A DNA stretch of 64,000 nt from Limnoglobus roseus (GTDB lineage Bacteria; Planctomycetota; Planctomycetia; Gemmatales; Gemmataceae), in assembly GCF_008254045.1 (NCBI RefSeq), contig NZ_CP042425.1, positions 744,001-808,000 on the forward strand, read 5' to 3'. A program made the position numbers and the translations under genes. Positions 7,859-16,227 of the stretch are shown here, piece after piece. The notes beneath the pieces are model-generated. The model was given only the letters and a program-made list of their open reading frames with translations. It had not been told where the DNA came from and did no database searches. Each line of letters begins with the position of its first letter. Within the stretch, counting starts at the first letter, position 1.

Positions 7859-10066
7859 TTACTTCACGTACACGAACTCGTTCGAGTTCAGCACCGCGAG
7901 GCACACGTCGGCCAACGCCGCGAGTTCGGCCACGTCCGCGCCATCCGGAATCACCTTCGGCAAACTCACAGGCTGTCGCGCCAACAATCGCCCCCGAATC
8001 TCCTCGGCCTGCACGCTGAAAAACGCGGTCATCGTCTTCAACTCGGCCGCCGTTGGCTCGCGGCCGATCGCCCGGCGGTAGAGCAGTGTCAGCCGTGCGT
8101 CGCCCTTCTCGCGCATCAGCAACGCGGCCAACTCGCGGCTCTGCTCATTCGCGAACGGACCGTTCATCAGGATCAACGCCTGCGGCGCGAACGTGCTGAC
8201 GTTGCGGCCGGTACACGGCGTCAGCGTGTCGGGTTGGTCGAACGCTTCGAGGATCGGCAGCCGCACGTTCCGCTTCGCGAACAGGTAGAGGCTCCGCCGC
8301 GTGTGCTGCTTCGCGTCGCGGGTGACGGGCCAGAGGCCGTCGGGTTCCCCCTCGGTGAAGATCAAGTCGTAGACTTCCGGCTCCAACGGCACGCGAACGC
8401 TCCGCCCGCCGACCTCGCGGTTGAGCGTGCCGGCCGCCGTCAGAATCGCATCGCGGATCGCCTCCGCGTCCAACCGCTTGCGGTTCTGCCGACCGAGCAA
8501 TCGGTTGTCCGGGTCGGCCGGGTTTGGTTTCACGGCGGAGGTTTGGTGATACGCCTCCGACATCACGATGAGCTTGTGGACGTGCTTCAGCTTCCAGTCG
8601 TGGTCCATCAGTTCGCACGCCAACCAGTCGAGCAGTTCCGGGTGGCTCGGCGGGTCGCTGGTGACGCCGAAATCGTTGACGGTGCGGACAATGCCCGTGC
8701 CGAAGTAGTGGCTCCAAAGACGGTTCACAATGACGCGAGCGGTAAGTGGTTGCTCCGACGACGTGAACCACTCGGCCAACTGCGTGCGGTTCGTCGGCGG
8801 GGGGCCATCGTGAGTCAGCACACGCGGGAAGGCCATCGACACGGCCGGCCCTTTCTTCGAAGCATCGCCGCGCCGCAAGACATGGGTCGGCGGTCGCTTC
8901 TCGGCATCGGCGATGGCCCACGCCTGCGCCGGCCGCGCCGGTCGCTCGGCTTCGAGGTCGAAGAGTTGTTGCCGAAGGGCATCACGTTTCGCCTTCTCGC
9001 CCGGCGGCATGGCGTTCAGCACGTCGTCCCACGCGACCTTGATCGCCGGCTGAATCTCTTTCACCAATCGCTTTTGCTCGGCCGTTCGCTTGTCCGGGTC
9101 GGCCTTCAGTGCCTCGCGAAAGTGGGGGGCCACCGCCGCGATTTTCGCCGTGACGACTTTCGCCCGGACCGGGAAGTCGATTTCTTCGACCTGCTTCTTG
9201 ACCACGCCGATCCGCTTCGCGAGCGCCGCCGTGGACTTGTCGAACGCCCCCGCCTCGCCGTCCGTCGCCAAGTTCACGTCACGGTACTCGGCGGCGGCAA
9301 AGAACGCCTGCACGCGATAGTAGTCGGCCGTGGAGATCGGGTCGGTCTTGTGGTCGTGGCAGCGGGCACATTGCAGCGTGAGACCGAGGACGGCCGCCCC
9401 AACGCCGTTGACCATCTCGGTGAGGGACTCTTGGCGGATCATCTCGCGGTCGAGGTTGCCGCTGACCATGTGGGCCGGGCCACAGCGGTGCATCCCGGTG
9501 GCGATCCACAGGTCGGCCACCTCCCGCGGTTCCTTGCCGGCCGCGAGTTCGTCCCCGGCGATCTGCTCGCGAAGGAACGTGCTGTACGGCTTGTCGACGT
9601 TGAAGCTCCGTGCGACATAATCACGGTACCGCCAGGCGTCCGGCCGGTCGGCGTCGAGTTCGTAGCCGTTAGATTCGGCGAACCGCACCACGTCGAGCCA
9701 GTGCGTCGCCCACCGCTCGCCAAAGTGTGGCGACGCGAGCAGGCGGTCCACGACCGTCTCGTAAGCCTGCGGCGAAGGGTCAGCGACGAAATCGTCGATC
9801 TCCTTCAGCGTGGGCGGCAGGCCGGTGAGGTCGAAGGTGACGCGGCGGATCAGCGTGAGTTTGTCGGCGGTCGGCGAGAGCGTGGTTTTCGCCCGGATGA
9901 AGGAGTCGATCGAACTGACCCCCGACCCCTGACCCCTGACCCCTGCCTTCCGAGGCGGCACGAACGACCAGTGTGCCCGGTCCTCAGCGGTGATTTCGGG
10001 TTCCTTCACCTTCTCTTGCGCGAGGGTGAGGGTCGGCAGGAGTAGCACGAGGACAATCGAGCGCAT
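7859..10066 (-). CDS. DUF1549/DUF1553 (PSD1-type) exported protein
   Basis: 735 residues from the ATG at 10066, which begins the signal peptide MRSIVLVLLLPTLTLAQ. The DUF1549 region (about 50-260) carries RRVTFDLTGLPPTLKEIDDF and HFGERWATHWLDVVRF. The DUF1553 region (about 430-700) includes RVIVNRLWSHYFGTGIV. These domains are amplified in planctomycetes and their biochemical role is not settled. Most relatives also carry an N-terminal PSCyt1 cytochrome domain and sit next to a DUF1501 gene; both are missing here. A heptanucleotide repeat encodes residues 41-51, between the mature N-terminus and DUF1549. The CxxCH at about residues 235-239 (CARCHDHK) lies inside DUF1549 and may bind haem c. 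Confidence 0.88.
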   Translation of the reverse strand: MRSIVLVLLLPTLTLAQEKVKEPEITAEDRAHWSFVPPRKAGVRGQGSGVSSIDSFIRAKTTLSPTADKLTLIRRVTFDLTGLPPTLKEIDDFVADPSPQAYETVVDRLLASPHFGERWATHWLDVVRFAESNGYELDADRPDAWRYRDYVARSFNVDKPYSTFLREQIAGDELAAGKEPREVADLWIATGMHRCGPAHMVSGNLDREMIRQESLTEMVNGVGAAVLGLTLQCARCHDHKTDPISTADYYRVQAFFAAAEYRDVNLATDGEAGAFDKSTAALAKRIGVVKKQVEEIDFPVRAKVVTAKIAAVAPHFREALKADPDKRTAEQKRLVKEIQPAIKVAWDDVLNAMPPGEKAKRDALRQQLFDLEAERPARPAQAWAIADAEKRPPTHVLRRGDASKKGPAVSMAFPRVLTHDGPPPTNRTQLAEWFTSSEQPLTARVIVNRLWSHYFGTGIVRTVNDFGVTSDPPSHPELLDWLACELMDHDWKLKHVHKLIVMSEAYHQTSAVKPNPADPDNRLLGRQNRKRLDAEAIRDAILTAAGTLNREVGGRSVRVPLEPEVYDLIFTEGEPDGLWPVTRDAKQHTRRSLYLFAKRNVRLPILEAFDQPDTLTPCTGRNVSTFAPQALILMNGPFANEQSRELAALLMREKGDARLTLLYRRAIGREPTAAELKTMTAFFSVQAEEIRGRLLARQPVSLPKVIPDGADVAELAALADVCLAVLNSNEFVYVK
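9916..9943. repeat. Heptanucleotide tandem repeat inside the PSD1 gene
   Basis: Four units of TGACCCC (the second unit is CGACCCC) lie in tandem in the coding region, giving residues 41-51 (AGVRGQGSGVS). Because a unit is seven bases, gain or loss of one copy would shift the frame of the remaining 680 codons. The same heptamer, read on the other strand, occurs four times at 20726-20753. Confidence 0.85.
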
Positions 10067-10145
10067 GGAGAACCCACCAGGCCATCGGGACGGTTCCACG
10101 ATAGCCGGACGGGCGGCGGTCAGCAAGAACGAGCTAGCCCGGTGG

Positions 10146-11225
10146 TCAGTTCGCCGCCGGGATCATCACGATGCGGAAGCCGACGGTGTTGTACGCCCCG
10201 GACGCCGCCCGGCCTTCGCCGATGGAAGTGCTGCGGCAACTGTTGCTCACGGCGTACCACGACCCGCCGCGGATTTCGTTGACCGTCTTCCCCTTCTCGG
10301 CGCCGTTCGTGGCCACGATCGTAGAGTCGCACCAGTTCCAGAGATTGCCGGCCATGTCGTAGCAGCCGTAGCCGCTCTTGCCCGCCTCGTAGCTGCCGAC
10401 CGGCGTGGTGTTGCCACCCGTTTCGCCGAGGCTGGTGAACAGATCGGTGTAGATGAAACCGGTGTACGTGCCGTGGCTCACCCACCCGCGGACCGACCCG
10501 TTCGCGCCGATGGAAAGTGTGGTCGCCCGGCCGGAGTTGTCGTACCCGGCGATCTGATCGACGGTCGTCTTGATGCCGAAGTATTTGGACTTGTTGTTGT
10601 TGTACGTCACCGCCTTCTTCGGCTCGTCCTTCAGGTACTTGGCAACGGTGACGCCGTTGAAGTTGAACTTGGAAGTCAGTTTGCCGTCGGCGTAAACGAC
10701 GTCCGACGAGTTGCCCCACGGGTACAGGAAGCCCTTTGGCCCGCGGGCGGCCTTCTCCCACTGATCGGCCGTCGGAATCGCCACCTTCCACCCGGTCTTC
10801 TTGCCCACCCACGCGGCGTACTCCTTGGCCTTGGCGAGCGAAACGTAGGCGACCGGGTGGTTCGCTTTGCCCTCGGGGTAGGTTCCGCCGTGCCAGTACG
10901 AGGGCGTGCCGCGGGTGCCGGTGTCGTCGAGGAAGGCCTTGTACTCGGCGTTCGTCACGGAGAACTTGCCGATGCAATAGCCGTCCAGATTCACCTTCTT
11001 GGCCGAATTGCCGGTGCCAGCGGTGAACTCCCCGGCGGGCACGTAGACCATCCCGTCGGGGACTGCGATCGTCTTCCCGCCGTCGGTGACGGGCGTCGTT
11101 TGCGTCGAGGCGGGGTGGGGGATGTCGTTACCGTTCGCGGCCTTCGCAACCGGCTTGAGGGGATCGGCGGCGAGCAATCGCGTGCCGGCGAGAACGAGCA
11201 GCACCGAGAACAAAAGGGCTTTCAT
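10146..11225 (-). CDS. Exported FGE/SUMF1-fold protein lacking one active-site Cys
   Basis: 359 residues from the ATG at 11225; signal peptide MKALLFSVLLVLAGTRLLAA. The formylglycine-generating-enzyme fold runs from about residue 55 (MVYVPAGEFTAG) through NAEYKAFLDD, HPVAYVSLAKAKEYAAWVG, PTADQWEKAARG and FLYPWGN to RGGSWYAVSNSCRS near 319-332. True FGE enzymes have two Cys in this last motif (RGGSxxCxxxxC). Here the first is Ala325 and only Cys330 remains, so sulfatase-activating oxidase activity is doubtful. The many FGE-fold proteins of planctomycetes often serve other roles, and no sulfatase gene is nearby. The 79-base gap to the PSD1 gene allows co-transcription. Confidence 0.85.
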   Translation of the reverse strand: MKALLFSVLLVLAGTRLLAADPLKPVAKAANGNDIPHPASTQTTPVTDGGKTIAVPDGMVYVPAGEFTAGTGNSAKKVNLDGYCIGKFSVTNAEYKAFLDDTGTRGTPSYWHGGTYPEGKANHPVAYVSLAKAKEYAAWVGKKTGWKVAIPTADQWEKAARGPKGFLYPWGNSSDVVYADGKLTSKFNFNGVTVAKYLKDEPKKAVTYNNNKSKYFGIKTTVDQIAGYDNSGRATTLSIGANGSVRGWVSHGTYTGFIYTDLFTSLGETGGNTTPVGSYEAGKSGYGCYDMAGNLWNWCDSTIVATNGAEKGKTVNEIRGGSWYAVSNSCRSTSIGEGRAASGAYNTVGFRIVMIPAAN

Positions 11226-11310
11226 CGAAGGACCCACCCCAGGAGGAAGACCGATCCTGTCCCTGGTAAACGGGATTCGGAGCCTCCGGAGACGCGCGCT
11301 CACCAAATCG

Positions 11311-12342
11311 TCACGTCGGGGGCAAGACCTCGGCCGGGTTCGCGAAGATGGCCGGCACGCCGCCGGTGTGCAGGAACACCACGACATCGCCCTTCGCGTA
11401 CTTCCTCGCCCGCACGTCGGCGATCAGGCCGGCGAGGGCCTTCGCAGAATAGACCGGGTCGGTCAGAATCGCTTCCGTCGTCGCCAGCAGTCGCATCGCT
11501 TCCTGCCCCGCGAGGGACGGTAGGCCGTAGCCGGGGGCGATGAAGTTCTCATCCGCGTCGATGTCGGCGGCGGTCAGTCGGTGCGGAAGGTTCAGCATCG
11601 CCGCGGCGTCGTTGGCGTCGTTGGCCAACGCGGTCGGGATGTGCCACGGCCAGTGCATCGGACAAATCAGCCGCACCGGGCAAGTCAGGCCGAGCAGTTT
11701 CGCACCAAGGGCCACGCCCGCTCCGGTCGCGCCAGACGAGGAAACGTAGATCGCGGCCGGTTCCAGGTTTTGTTCCGCGAGTTGCTGCACGACTTCCGCG
11801 ACGCAGACGACGTAACTGATCGCCGCGAGCGGCACGACGCGCGGCCGGTGCCAGAAGTACGGCCGCCGCCCGCCCGCCCGAAACTCCGCGGCCTTCGCCG
11901 CGAGCAAGGCGTCGAGTTCCGGGCCGATCTTCGCGTCCGTGAATTCGACCTTCGCCCCGACGAGGTAGTCGAGCAGCAAGTTCCCCTGCGGTTCGGTCGA
12001 ATAGTGCCCGCGGCTCAGGTAGAGCCGGCATTCGAGGCCGAGCTTCGCGCAGCCGGCGGCCGTCTGACGGCAGTTGTTCGACTGCACGCCCGCTCCCCAC
12101 ACGACCATGTCGCAGCCCTGATCGAGCGCGTCCCCGAGGAGGAATTCGTTGTGCCGGGCCTTGTTCCCGCCGAGCAGGAGGCCGGTACAGTCGTCACGCT
12201 TAAGAAAGACGCGGGCATCGCCAATCGCCCCGGCGAACCGCGGGGCTTCTTCCAGTGGCGTCGGCAGGTGGGCCAACTTGGCCCGCGGCAGGCGGTCGAT
12301 GACGGCGAGAAGTTCTGTCGGTGTGAAAGTTGCGTGCGGCAT
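11311..12342 (-). CDS. PLP-dependent D-cysteine desulfhydrase/ACC deaminase family enzyme
   Basis: 343 residues from the ATG at 12342. Fold type II PLP enzyme of the ACC deaminase/D-cysteine desulfhydrase group. LAHLPTPLEEAPRF and VFLKRDDCTGLLLGGNKARH contain the expected PLP lysine in GGNK, followed by VVWGAGVQSNNCRQTAAGCA, and VSSSGATGAGVALGAKL for phosphate binding. The family releases ammonia and a keto acid from D-cysteine, ACC or related amino acids; the exact substrate is not clear. It is transcribed divergently from the flavoprotein gene with 76 bases between the starts. Confidence 0.85.
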   Translation of the reverse strand: MPHATFTPTELLAVIDRLPRAKLAHLPTPLEEAPRFAGAIGDARVFLKRDDCTGLLLGGNKARHNEFLLGDALDQGCDMVVWGAGVQSNNCRQTAAGCAKLGLECRLYLSRGHYSTEPQGNLLLDYLVGAKVEFTDAKIGPELDALLAAKAAEFRAGGRRPYFWHRPRVVPLAAISYVVCVAEVVQQLAEQNLEPAAIYVSSSGATGAGVALGAKLLGLTCPVRLICPMHWPWHIPTALANDANDAAAMLNLPHRLTAADIDADENFIAPGYGLPSLAGQEAMRLLATTEAILTDPVYSAKALAGLIADVRARKYAKGDVVVFLHTGGVPAIFANPAEVLPPT

Positions 12343-12418
12343 GGGGGCTATCGTAGGGTGGCGGTGGGGCTTTGCGAAGGCACTCCTCCACCAGAACGAG
12401 TTCTCGGAGTGCGTGGAC

Positions 12419-13822
12419 ATGCCGGACGGCGAATCGTTCGACCTGATCGTGATCGGGGCCGGCCCCGGCGGCGAGATGGGGGCGTTGCGAACCGCCATCC
12501 TCGGCAAGCGGGTGGCCGTCGTCGAGAAGGAGGCCGAACCCGGCGGGGCGTCCGTCAACACCGGCACCGTGCCGAGCAAGACGCTGCGCGAAACGGCCCT
12601 CGCCCTGTCCGGCCTGCGGTCCCGCGATCTGTACGGCGTGGACCTGTCGATCCGCCGCGGGGCGACCGTGGACGACTTCCTTCACCACGAGCGTCAGGTC
12701 CGACAGAGCGAACACAGCCGTATCCGGGGCTTGTTCGAAAAGTTCGGCGTGACGGTCTTCCACGGCCGCGGCGAGTTCGCCGACCCGCACACCGTGACCG
12801 TCCATCAACCGGACGGGACCACACGCACCCTCCACGGCGAGAACATCCTGATCGCCACCGGCAGCGTGCCGATCCGGCCGGCGGAAATCCCGTTCGACCA
12901 CAACCGCATCCACGACTCGGACGAACTGCTGAACATTCACGAACTGCCGCGGTCGATCGCCGTCATCGGGGCGGGGGTCATCGGGTGCGAGTACGCCTGC
13001 ATGTTCGCGGCCCTCGGCGTGGAGACGTACCTGATCGACGGCCGAGAAAAGCTCCTCCCGCAACTGGACGCCGAGATTTCGGCGTCTCTTGCGAAGGCCA
13101 TGCGAGCACTCGGTGTGCAGTTAGTCCTGGGTCGGGCGGTGGAACGATTCCCCCCGCCGAGCGACGGTGACATCGAACTGACACTCTCGGGCGGCACACC
13201 GGTTCACGTTCACCACGTTCTCTTCTGCGCCGGGCGGATGTGCCGGACACCGGACCTAAAGCCGGAGTTGGCAGGGGTGCAACTCGCGGAGAAGAACCGC
13301 GTGCCGGTGAACGAGCACTTCCAGACGAACGTGCCGCACATTTACGCCGTCGGCGACGTGATCGGCTTTCCGGCGCTCGCGTCCACGAGCGCCGAGCAGG
13401 GTCGGGCGGCCGCCATCCACATGTTCGACAACCGTCACCCGGAGTACGCCGTGGCCCAGGTGCTGCCAGCCGGCATCTACACGATTCCGGAACTGAGTTG
13501 TGCCGGGGCGACGGAAGACGAGTTGAAGGCGAAGGGCGTGGAGTATGCCGTCGGCCGGGCCGAGTACGCCGAGGTGGCCCGCGGCAAGATTATCGGCGAC
13601 GGAAGCGGCTTCCTGAAGTTGCTCTTCGACAAGCAGACCCGCAAACTGCTCGGCGTCCACGTCATCGGCGAGCACGCCACCGAGGTCGTTCACATTGGCG
13701 TGATGGCGATGATGACCGAGGCGGGCGTGGACCTGTTCCTGCGAACGTGCTTCAACTACCCGACGCTCGGCGAACTGTACAAACTCGCGGCGCTGCGGGC
13801 TGACTTCTTCGGTTTGTCGTAG
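12419..13822 (+). CDS. sthA: Soluble pyridine nucleotide transhydrogenase-like flavoprotein
   Basis: 468 residues from the ATG at 12419. Group I flavoprotein: FAD site IVIGAGPGG at 10-18, second Rossmann site AVIGAGVIGCEYA, second FAD contact IYAVGDVIGFPALASTSAEQG and a C-terminal dimerisation domain. The position of the CxxxxC redox disulfide of lipoamide dehydrogenase reads ASVNTGTVPSKTLRE, with no Cys pair. Loss of the disulfide is what separates SthA (NADPH + NAD+ to NADP+ + NADH) from dehydrogenases of lipoamide, mercury or glutathione. Length fits SthA. Transcribed divergently from the PLP enzyme and convergent with the peptidase-like gene. Confidence 0.85.
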   Translation: MPDGESFDLIVIGAGPGGEMGALRTAILGKRVAVVEKEAEPGGASVNTGTVPSKTLRETALALSGLRSRDLYGVDLSIRRGATVDDFLHHERQVRQSEHSRIRGLFEKFGVTVFHGRGEFADPHTVTVHQPDGTTRTLHGENILIATGSVPIRPAEIPFDHNRIHDSDELLNIHELPRSIAVIGAGVIGCEYACMFAALGVETYLIDGREKLLPQLDAEISASLAKAMRALGVQLVLGRAVERFPPPSDGDIELTLSGGTPVHVHHVLFCAGRMCRTPDLKPELAGVQLAEKNRVPVNEHFQTNVPHIYAVGDVIGFPALASTSAEQGRAAAIHMFDNRHPEYAVAQVLPAGIYTIPELSCAGATEDELKAKGVEYAVGRAEYAEVARGKIIGDGSGFLKLLFDKQTRKLLGVHVIGEHATEVVHIGVMAMMTEAGVDLFLRTCFNYPTLGELYKLAALRADFFGLS

Positions 13823-13827
13823 TGCTC

Positions 13828-13858
13828 AGGGGTCAGGATTTGTGATCTCCTGACCCTT
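13828..13858. terminator. Short hairpin between convergent genes
   Basis: GGGTCAGGA at 13830-13838 pairs with TCCTGACCC at 13848-13856, loop nine bases, extendable by a wobble and an A-T pair. It lies in the 49-base gap between the flavoprotein (plus) and peptidase-like (minus) genes and probably ends both transcripts. Its arms use the same GGGGTCA heptamer found at 9916 and 20726. Confidence 0.6.
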
Positions 13859-13871
13859 GGCTCCTGACTTT

Positions 13872-14909
13872 CTACCGACGCGGCGTGTGCTCCGGCGGCA
13901 GCAGCAGTGCGATCGGCGGGGGCTGATCGTTGTTGCGATTGGCCGGCTTCGCTTCGAGTTGGCGGGGCCGTTCGTCGCGGTCCGGGGCCACACCGCGAAC
14001 GACGGCCGGGGCTTCCAGTTTCGGCACCGCCGACAGGCCGCTCATGCGGACTTCCGACGAACTGGAGCGGCTCGCGAGGGCCGTCGTGCCGCCGGTCGGC
14101 GTGTTAGTCTTCGCCTTCGCGACCCGTTGCGGCGGCGTGCGGAGCGATTCGATCCACTTCTCTTCCAGGTCGTCCACGCTCTCGAAGCCGTAGCTGTCGT
14201 GGACGGCGGCCTCCCAGTTCTTACTGTTCATCCCGGCCCGCACGAACTTGAGGAACTTCGCCCGCCCGCCGTGTTGGTTGATGAGGTAGTCGCAGATCGA
14301 ATAGCCCTGGGCGTAGACGACGATCATGTCCTTCGGATAGGTCATCATCCCGAGCAGCATCCGCAGGCGGATGCCCCGACCGCTGTTCAACAGTTCGCGG
14401 CAGCGGATGTCGTGCGTGAAGCACTCGTTCTCGTTCTCGCTCAGTACGCTGCCGCCCTCGTCGGCCCACCGCGGCACGGCCTGTCCAAAGTAGTAGGCCA
14501 GCACCGTGTGTGTGACCTCGTGGGGGAGGACCGATTCCAACAATTGTTTCTGTTCGCCGAAGATATGCATCTGTTGCGACAGCACCGCCGGGCGGCCGTT
14601 GCCGTTGCTGCCGAAGGTGAAGGTCGTCGCGCCGCCGGTGTCCTTCATCCGAATCTCGACCTTCAGCGGGCACCGCTGACCCCAGTTCGGCATCTCCTCG
14701 CCGAGCCATTCGCGGGCCTTCTCGCGGCGGAAGTGTTCCGCCATGTCGCCGAACTTCTCGGCCATCTCGCGGTTCGGCGCGGTGGTGCGGAAGTTGGTGG
14801 TTTTATAAGAGCCGTCGCGGTCGAATTCGCCTTCGCCGGCGAACGCAAGTTGCGAGGAGAGAAGCAAAGCGGTAAACGCGAACAGACCGACCAGCCGACG
14901 CAGTGTCAT
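13872..14909 (-). CDS. Exported HEVTH metallopeptidase-like protein
   Basis: 345 residues with a signal peptide (MTLRRLVGLFAFTALLLSSQ to about residue 24). The zinc motif LPHEVTHTVLAYYF has His130, Glu131 and His134. It is followed by RWADEGGSVLSE, where Glu151 is the likely third ligand of a gluzincin (peptidase MA-like family). The folded part ends around residue 260 (WIESLRTPP) and the rest is a low-complexity, Ser/Pro/Arg-rich tail. It probably acts outside the cytoplasmic membrane. Its substrate is unknown, and some members of this family are structural rather than catalytic. A 264-base divergent gap precedes the HAD gene. Confidence 0.75.
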   Translation of the reverse strand: MTLRRLVGLFAFTALLLSSQLAFAGEGEFDRDGSYKTTNFRTTAPNREMAEKFGDMAEHFRREKAREWLGEEMPNWGQRCPLKVEIRMKDTGGATTFTFGSNGNGRPAVLSQQMHIFGEQKQLLESVLPHEVTHTVLAYYFGQAVPRWADEGGSVLSENENECFTHDIRCRELLNSGRGIRLRMLLGMMTYPKDMIVVYAQGYSICDYLINQHGGRAKFLKFVRAGMNSKNWEAAVHDSYGFESVDDLEEKWIESLRTPPQRVAKAKTNTPTGGTTALASRSSSSEVRMSGLSAVPKLEAPAVVRGVAPDRDERPRQLEAKPANRNNDQPPPIALLLPPEHTPRR

Positions 14910-15173
14910 TCCCTTGACCTCCGTGCGGAACCAGCAATAAGTTGTGCGAGCAGTCTAGGTGCAAAAGAAGTTTAACCGCAAGCCCGATGCCGGGTGCAGA
15001 ATGTGCGATTGAGGCTCCGGAAAAGTGGCCGGCTAAGGTGCGATGAGGCAGGTGTTTCCGACGATTGCCGGACGTACGGCTCGGTTCGATGGCGACGATT
15101 TCTTGTGGCAACTTTTACAATTCCGCGGGCGAGTTGACCGAGGTGTAAAAATTACGGTGGGAAACGGCGGGAC

Positions 15174-15608
15174 ATGGGTATGAAGCGAATCGCGTTCGAC
15201 CTCGATGAAACGCTCGGCGTGCCGCTCATCAGCGGTTCACTCATCGTAGGTTGGCAATTGCGGCCGGGATGTCCCGAATTGCTCGACCGCCTCAAGGCAC
15301 AGGCCACACTCCTGCTTTGGTCTGTTAGCCCACGCCGGTACGTGGAAAAGGCACTCACCTTCGGCCTGCGACCTTGGTTCGCGGAGTCGTATTCCTGGGA
15401 CGAACTGCCCATCCCGTGGAAGGACGTGCGGCAACTTCGAGCGGACTTTCTGATCGACGACAGCCCCCATCACCGCACGGCCGCAGAAGGCGTCGGCCTC
15501 GGATCGGCGTACATCGTCGTCCCCGCCTACGGGAGTCCGGAAGACATCGCCGATCCGTTCGCATGGGCGGCACTTGTTGAGGCGACGGTGCTGTCATCCG
15601 ACAGGTGA
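15174..15608 (+). CDS. Small HAD-superfamily phosphatase-like protein
   Basis: 144 residues (MGMKRIAFDLDETLG; the second ATG at 15180 is equally possible). HAD motif I is DLDET at residues 9-13, motif II is TLLLWSVSPRRYVEKAL, and motif IV is LIDDSPHHRTAAEG. The NLI/FCP-like subgroup of compact HAD enzymes lacks large cap domains, as here. Substrate unknown. The next gene starts about 30 bases downstream, suggesting a two-gene transcript. Confidence 0.75.
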   Translation: MGMKRIAFDLDETLGVPLISGSLIVGWQLRPGCPELLDRLKAQATLLLWSVSPRRYVEKALTFGLRPWFAESYSWDELPIPWKDVRQLRADFLIDDSPHHRTAAEGVGLGSAYIVVPAYGSPEDIADPFAWAALVEATVLSSDR

Positions 15609-15639
15609 ACCCGCCGTACCAAGCCAATCTCTATTCACC

Positions 15640-16167
15640 ATGTCTCCTACTACGAACCTGCCAATGCATGATCTTCGCACTCCCCCGCTCATCCAACCGA
15701 TCTCCGGTCCGCTCATTTTTCTCGCCGGTCCCATTCAAGGGGCACCGGACTGGCAGAGCGAAGCCGTGCGCTGGTTCGCGGAAAACGCGCCCGGGGTAAC
15801 GATCGCGTCGCCACGGCGGGCGTACCGGCCCGGCGAATTCGACTACGCGGCTCAGGTCGATTGGGAGACGCACCACCTTCGGGCGGCCGCCGAAGACGGC
15901 GTCATTCTCTTCTGGCTCGCGAAGGAAGTCGTACCCACGCCCGGCCGGGCCTACGCGCAGACGAGCCGATTCGAGTTGGCGGAGTGGAAGGTTCGGCACG
16001 AACGCGACGGGACCAAACTCGTCGTCGGCATCGAACCCGGGTTCAGTGGCGAGCGGTACATCTGCCATCGATTCGGCCAGGATTGCCCGGCGGTGCCGTT
16101 GTGCGGGACACTCGCCGAGACGTGCCGGACCGCTCATGAATTGCTCAAGGCGAGCCGAGCACCGTAA
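15640..16167 (+). CDS. Nucleoside 2-deoxyribosyltransferase-like protein
   Basis: 175 residues from the ATG at 15640; ATGs at 15574 and 15664 are alternatives and none has a good ribosome-binding site. SGPLIFLAGPIQGAPDWQSE matches the nucleotide-binding start of the nucleoside 2-deoxyribosyltransferase-like fold. AYAQTSRFELAEWKVRHERD carries the conserved Glu that serves as nucleophile in family enzymes. These proteins handle N-glycosidic bonds of nucleosides, but many bacterial members are uncharacterised. The last six codons and the stop form part of a 27-base palindrome, so its C-terminus (KASRAP) is repeat-derived. Confidence 0.7.
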   Translation: MSPTTNLPMHDLRTPPLIQPISGPLIFLAGPIQGAPDWQSEAVRWFAENAPGVTIASPRRAYRPGEFDYAAQVDWETHHLRAAAEDGVILFWLAKEVVPTPGRAYAQTSRFELAEWKVRHERDGTKLVVGIEPGFSGERYICHRFGQDCPAVPLCGTLAETCRTAHELLKASRAP

Positions 16168-16223
16168 GGTGCCGGGTGAGTGGCAATGATACTCAGCCGG
16201 CACCTTACGGTGCTCGGCTCGCC
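16149..16223. terminator. Perfect 27-base-arm palindrome between convergent genes
   Basis: Arms 16149-16175 and 16197-16223 are exact reverse complements with a 21-base loop, inside which GAGT and ACTC can pair further. The left arm contains the final codons and stop of the deoxyribosyltransferase-like gene; the right arm ends five bases before the stop of the bestrophin gene at 16228. It is placed to end transcription from both sides. Confidence 0.75.
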
Positions 16224-16227
16224 AATG

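Noticed and set aside
12419-13822. Dihydrolipoamide dehydrogenase or mercuric reductase
   Set aside because: The redox-active Cys pair is absent and no dehydrogenase-complex or mer genes are nearby; the disulfide-free form fits SthA.
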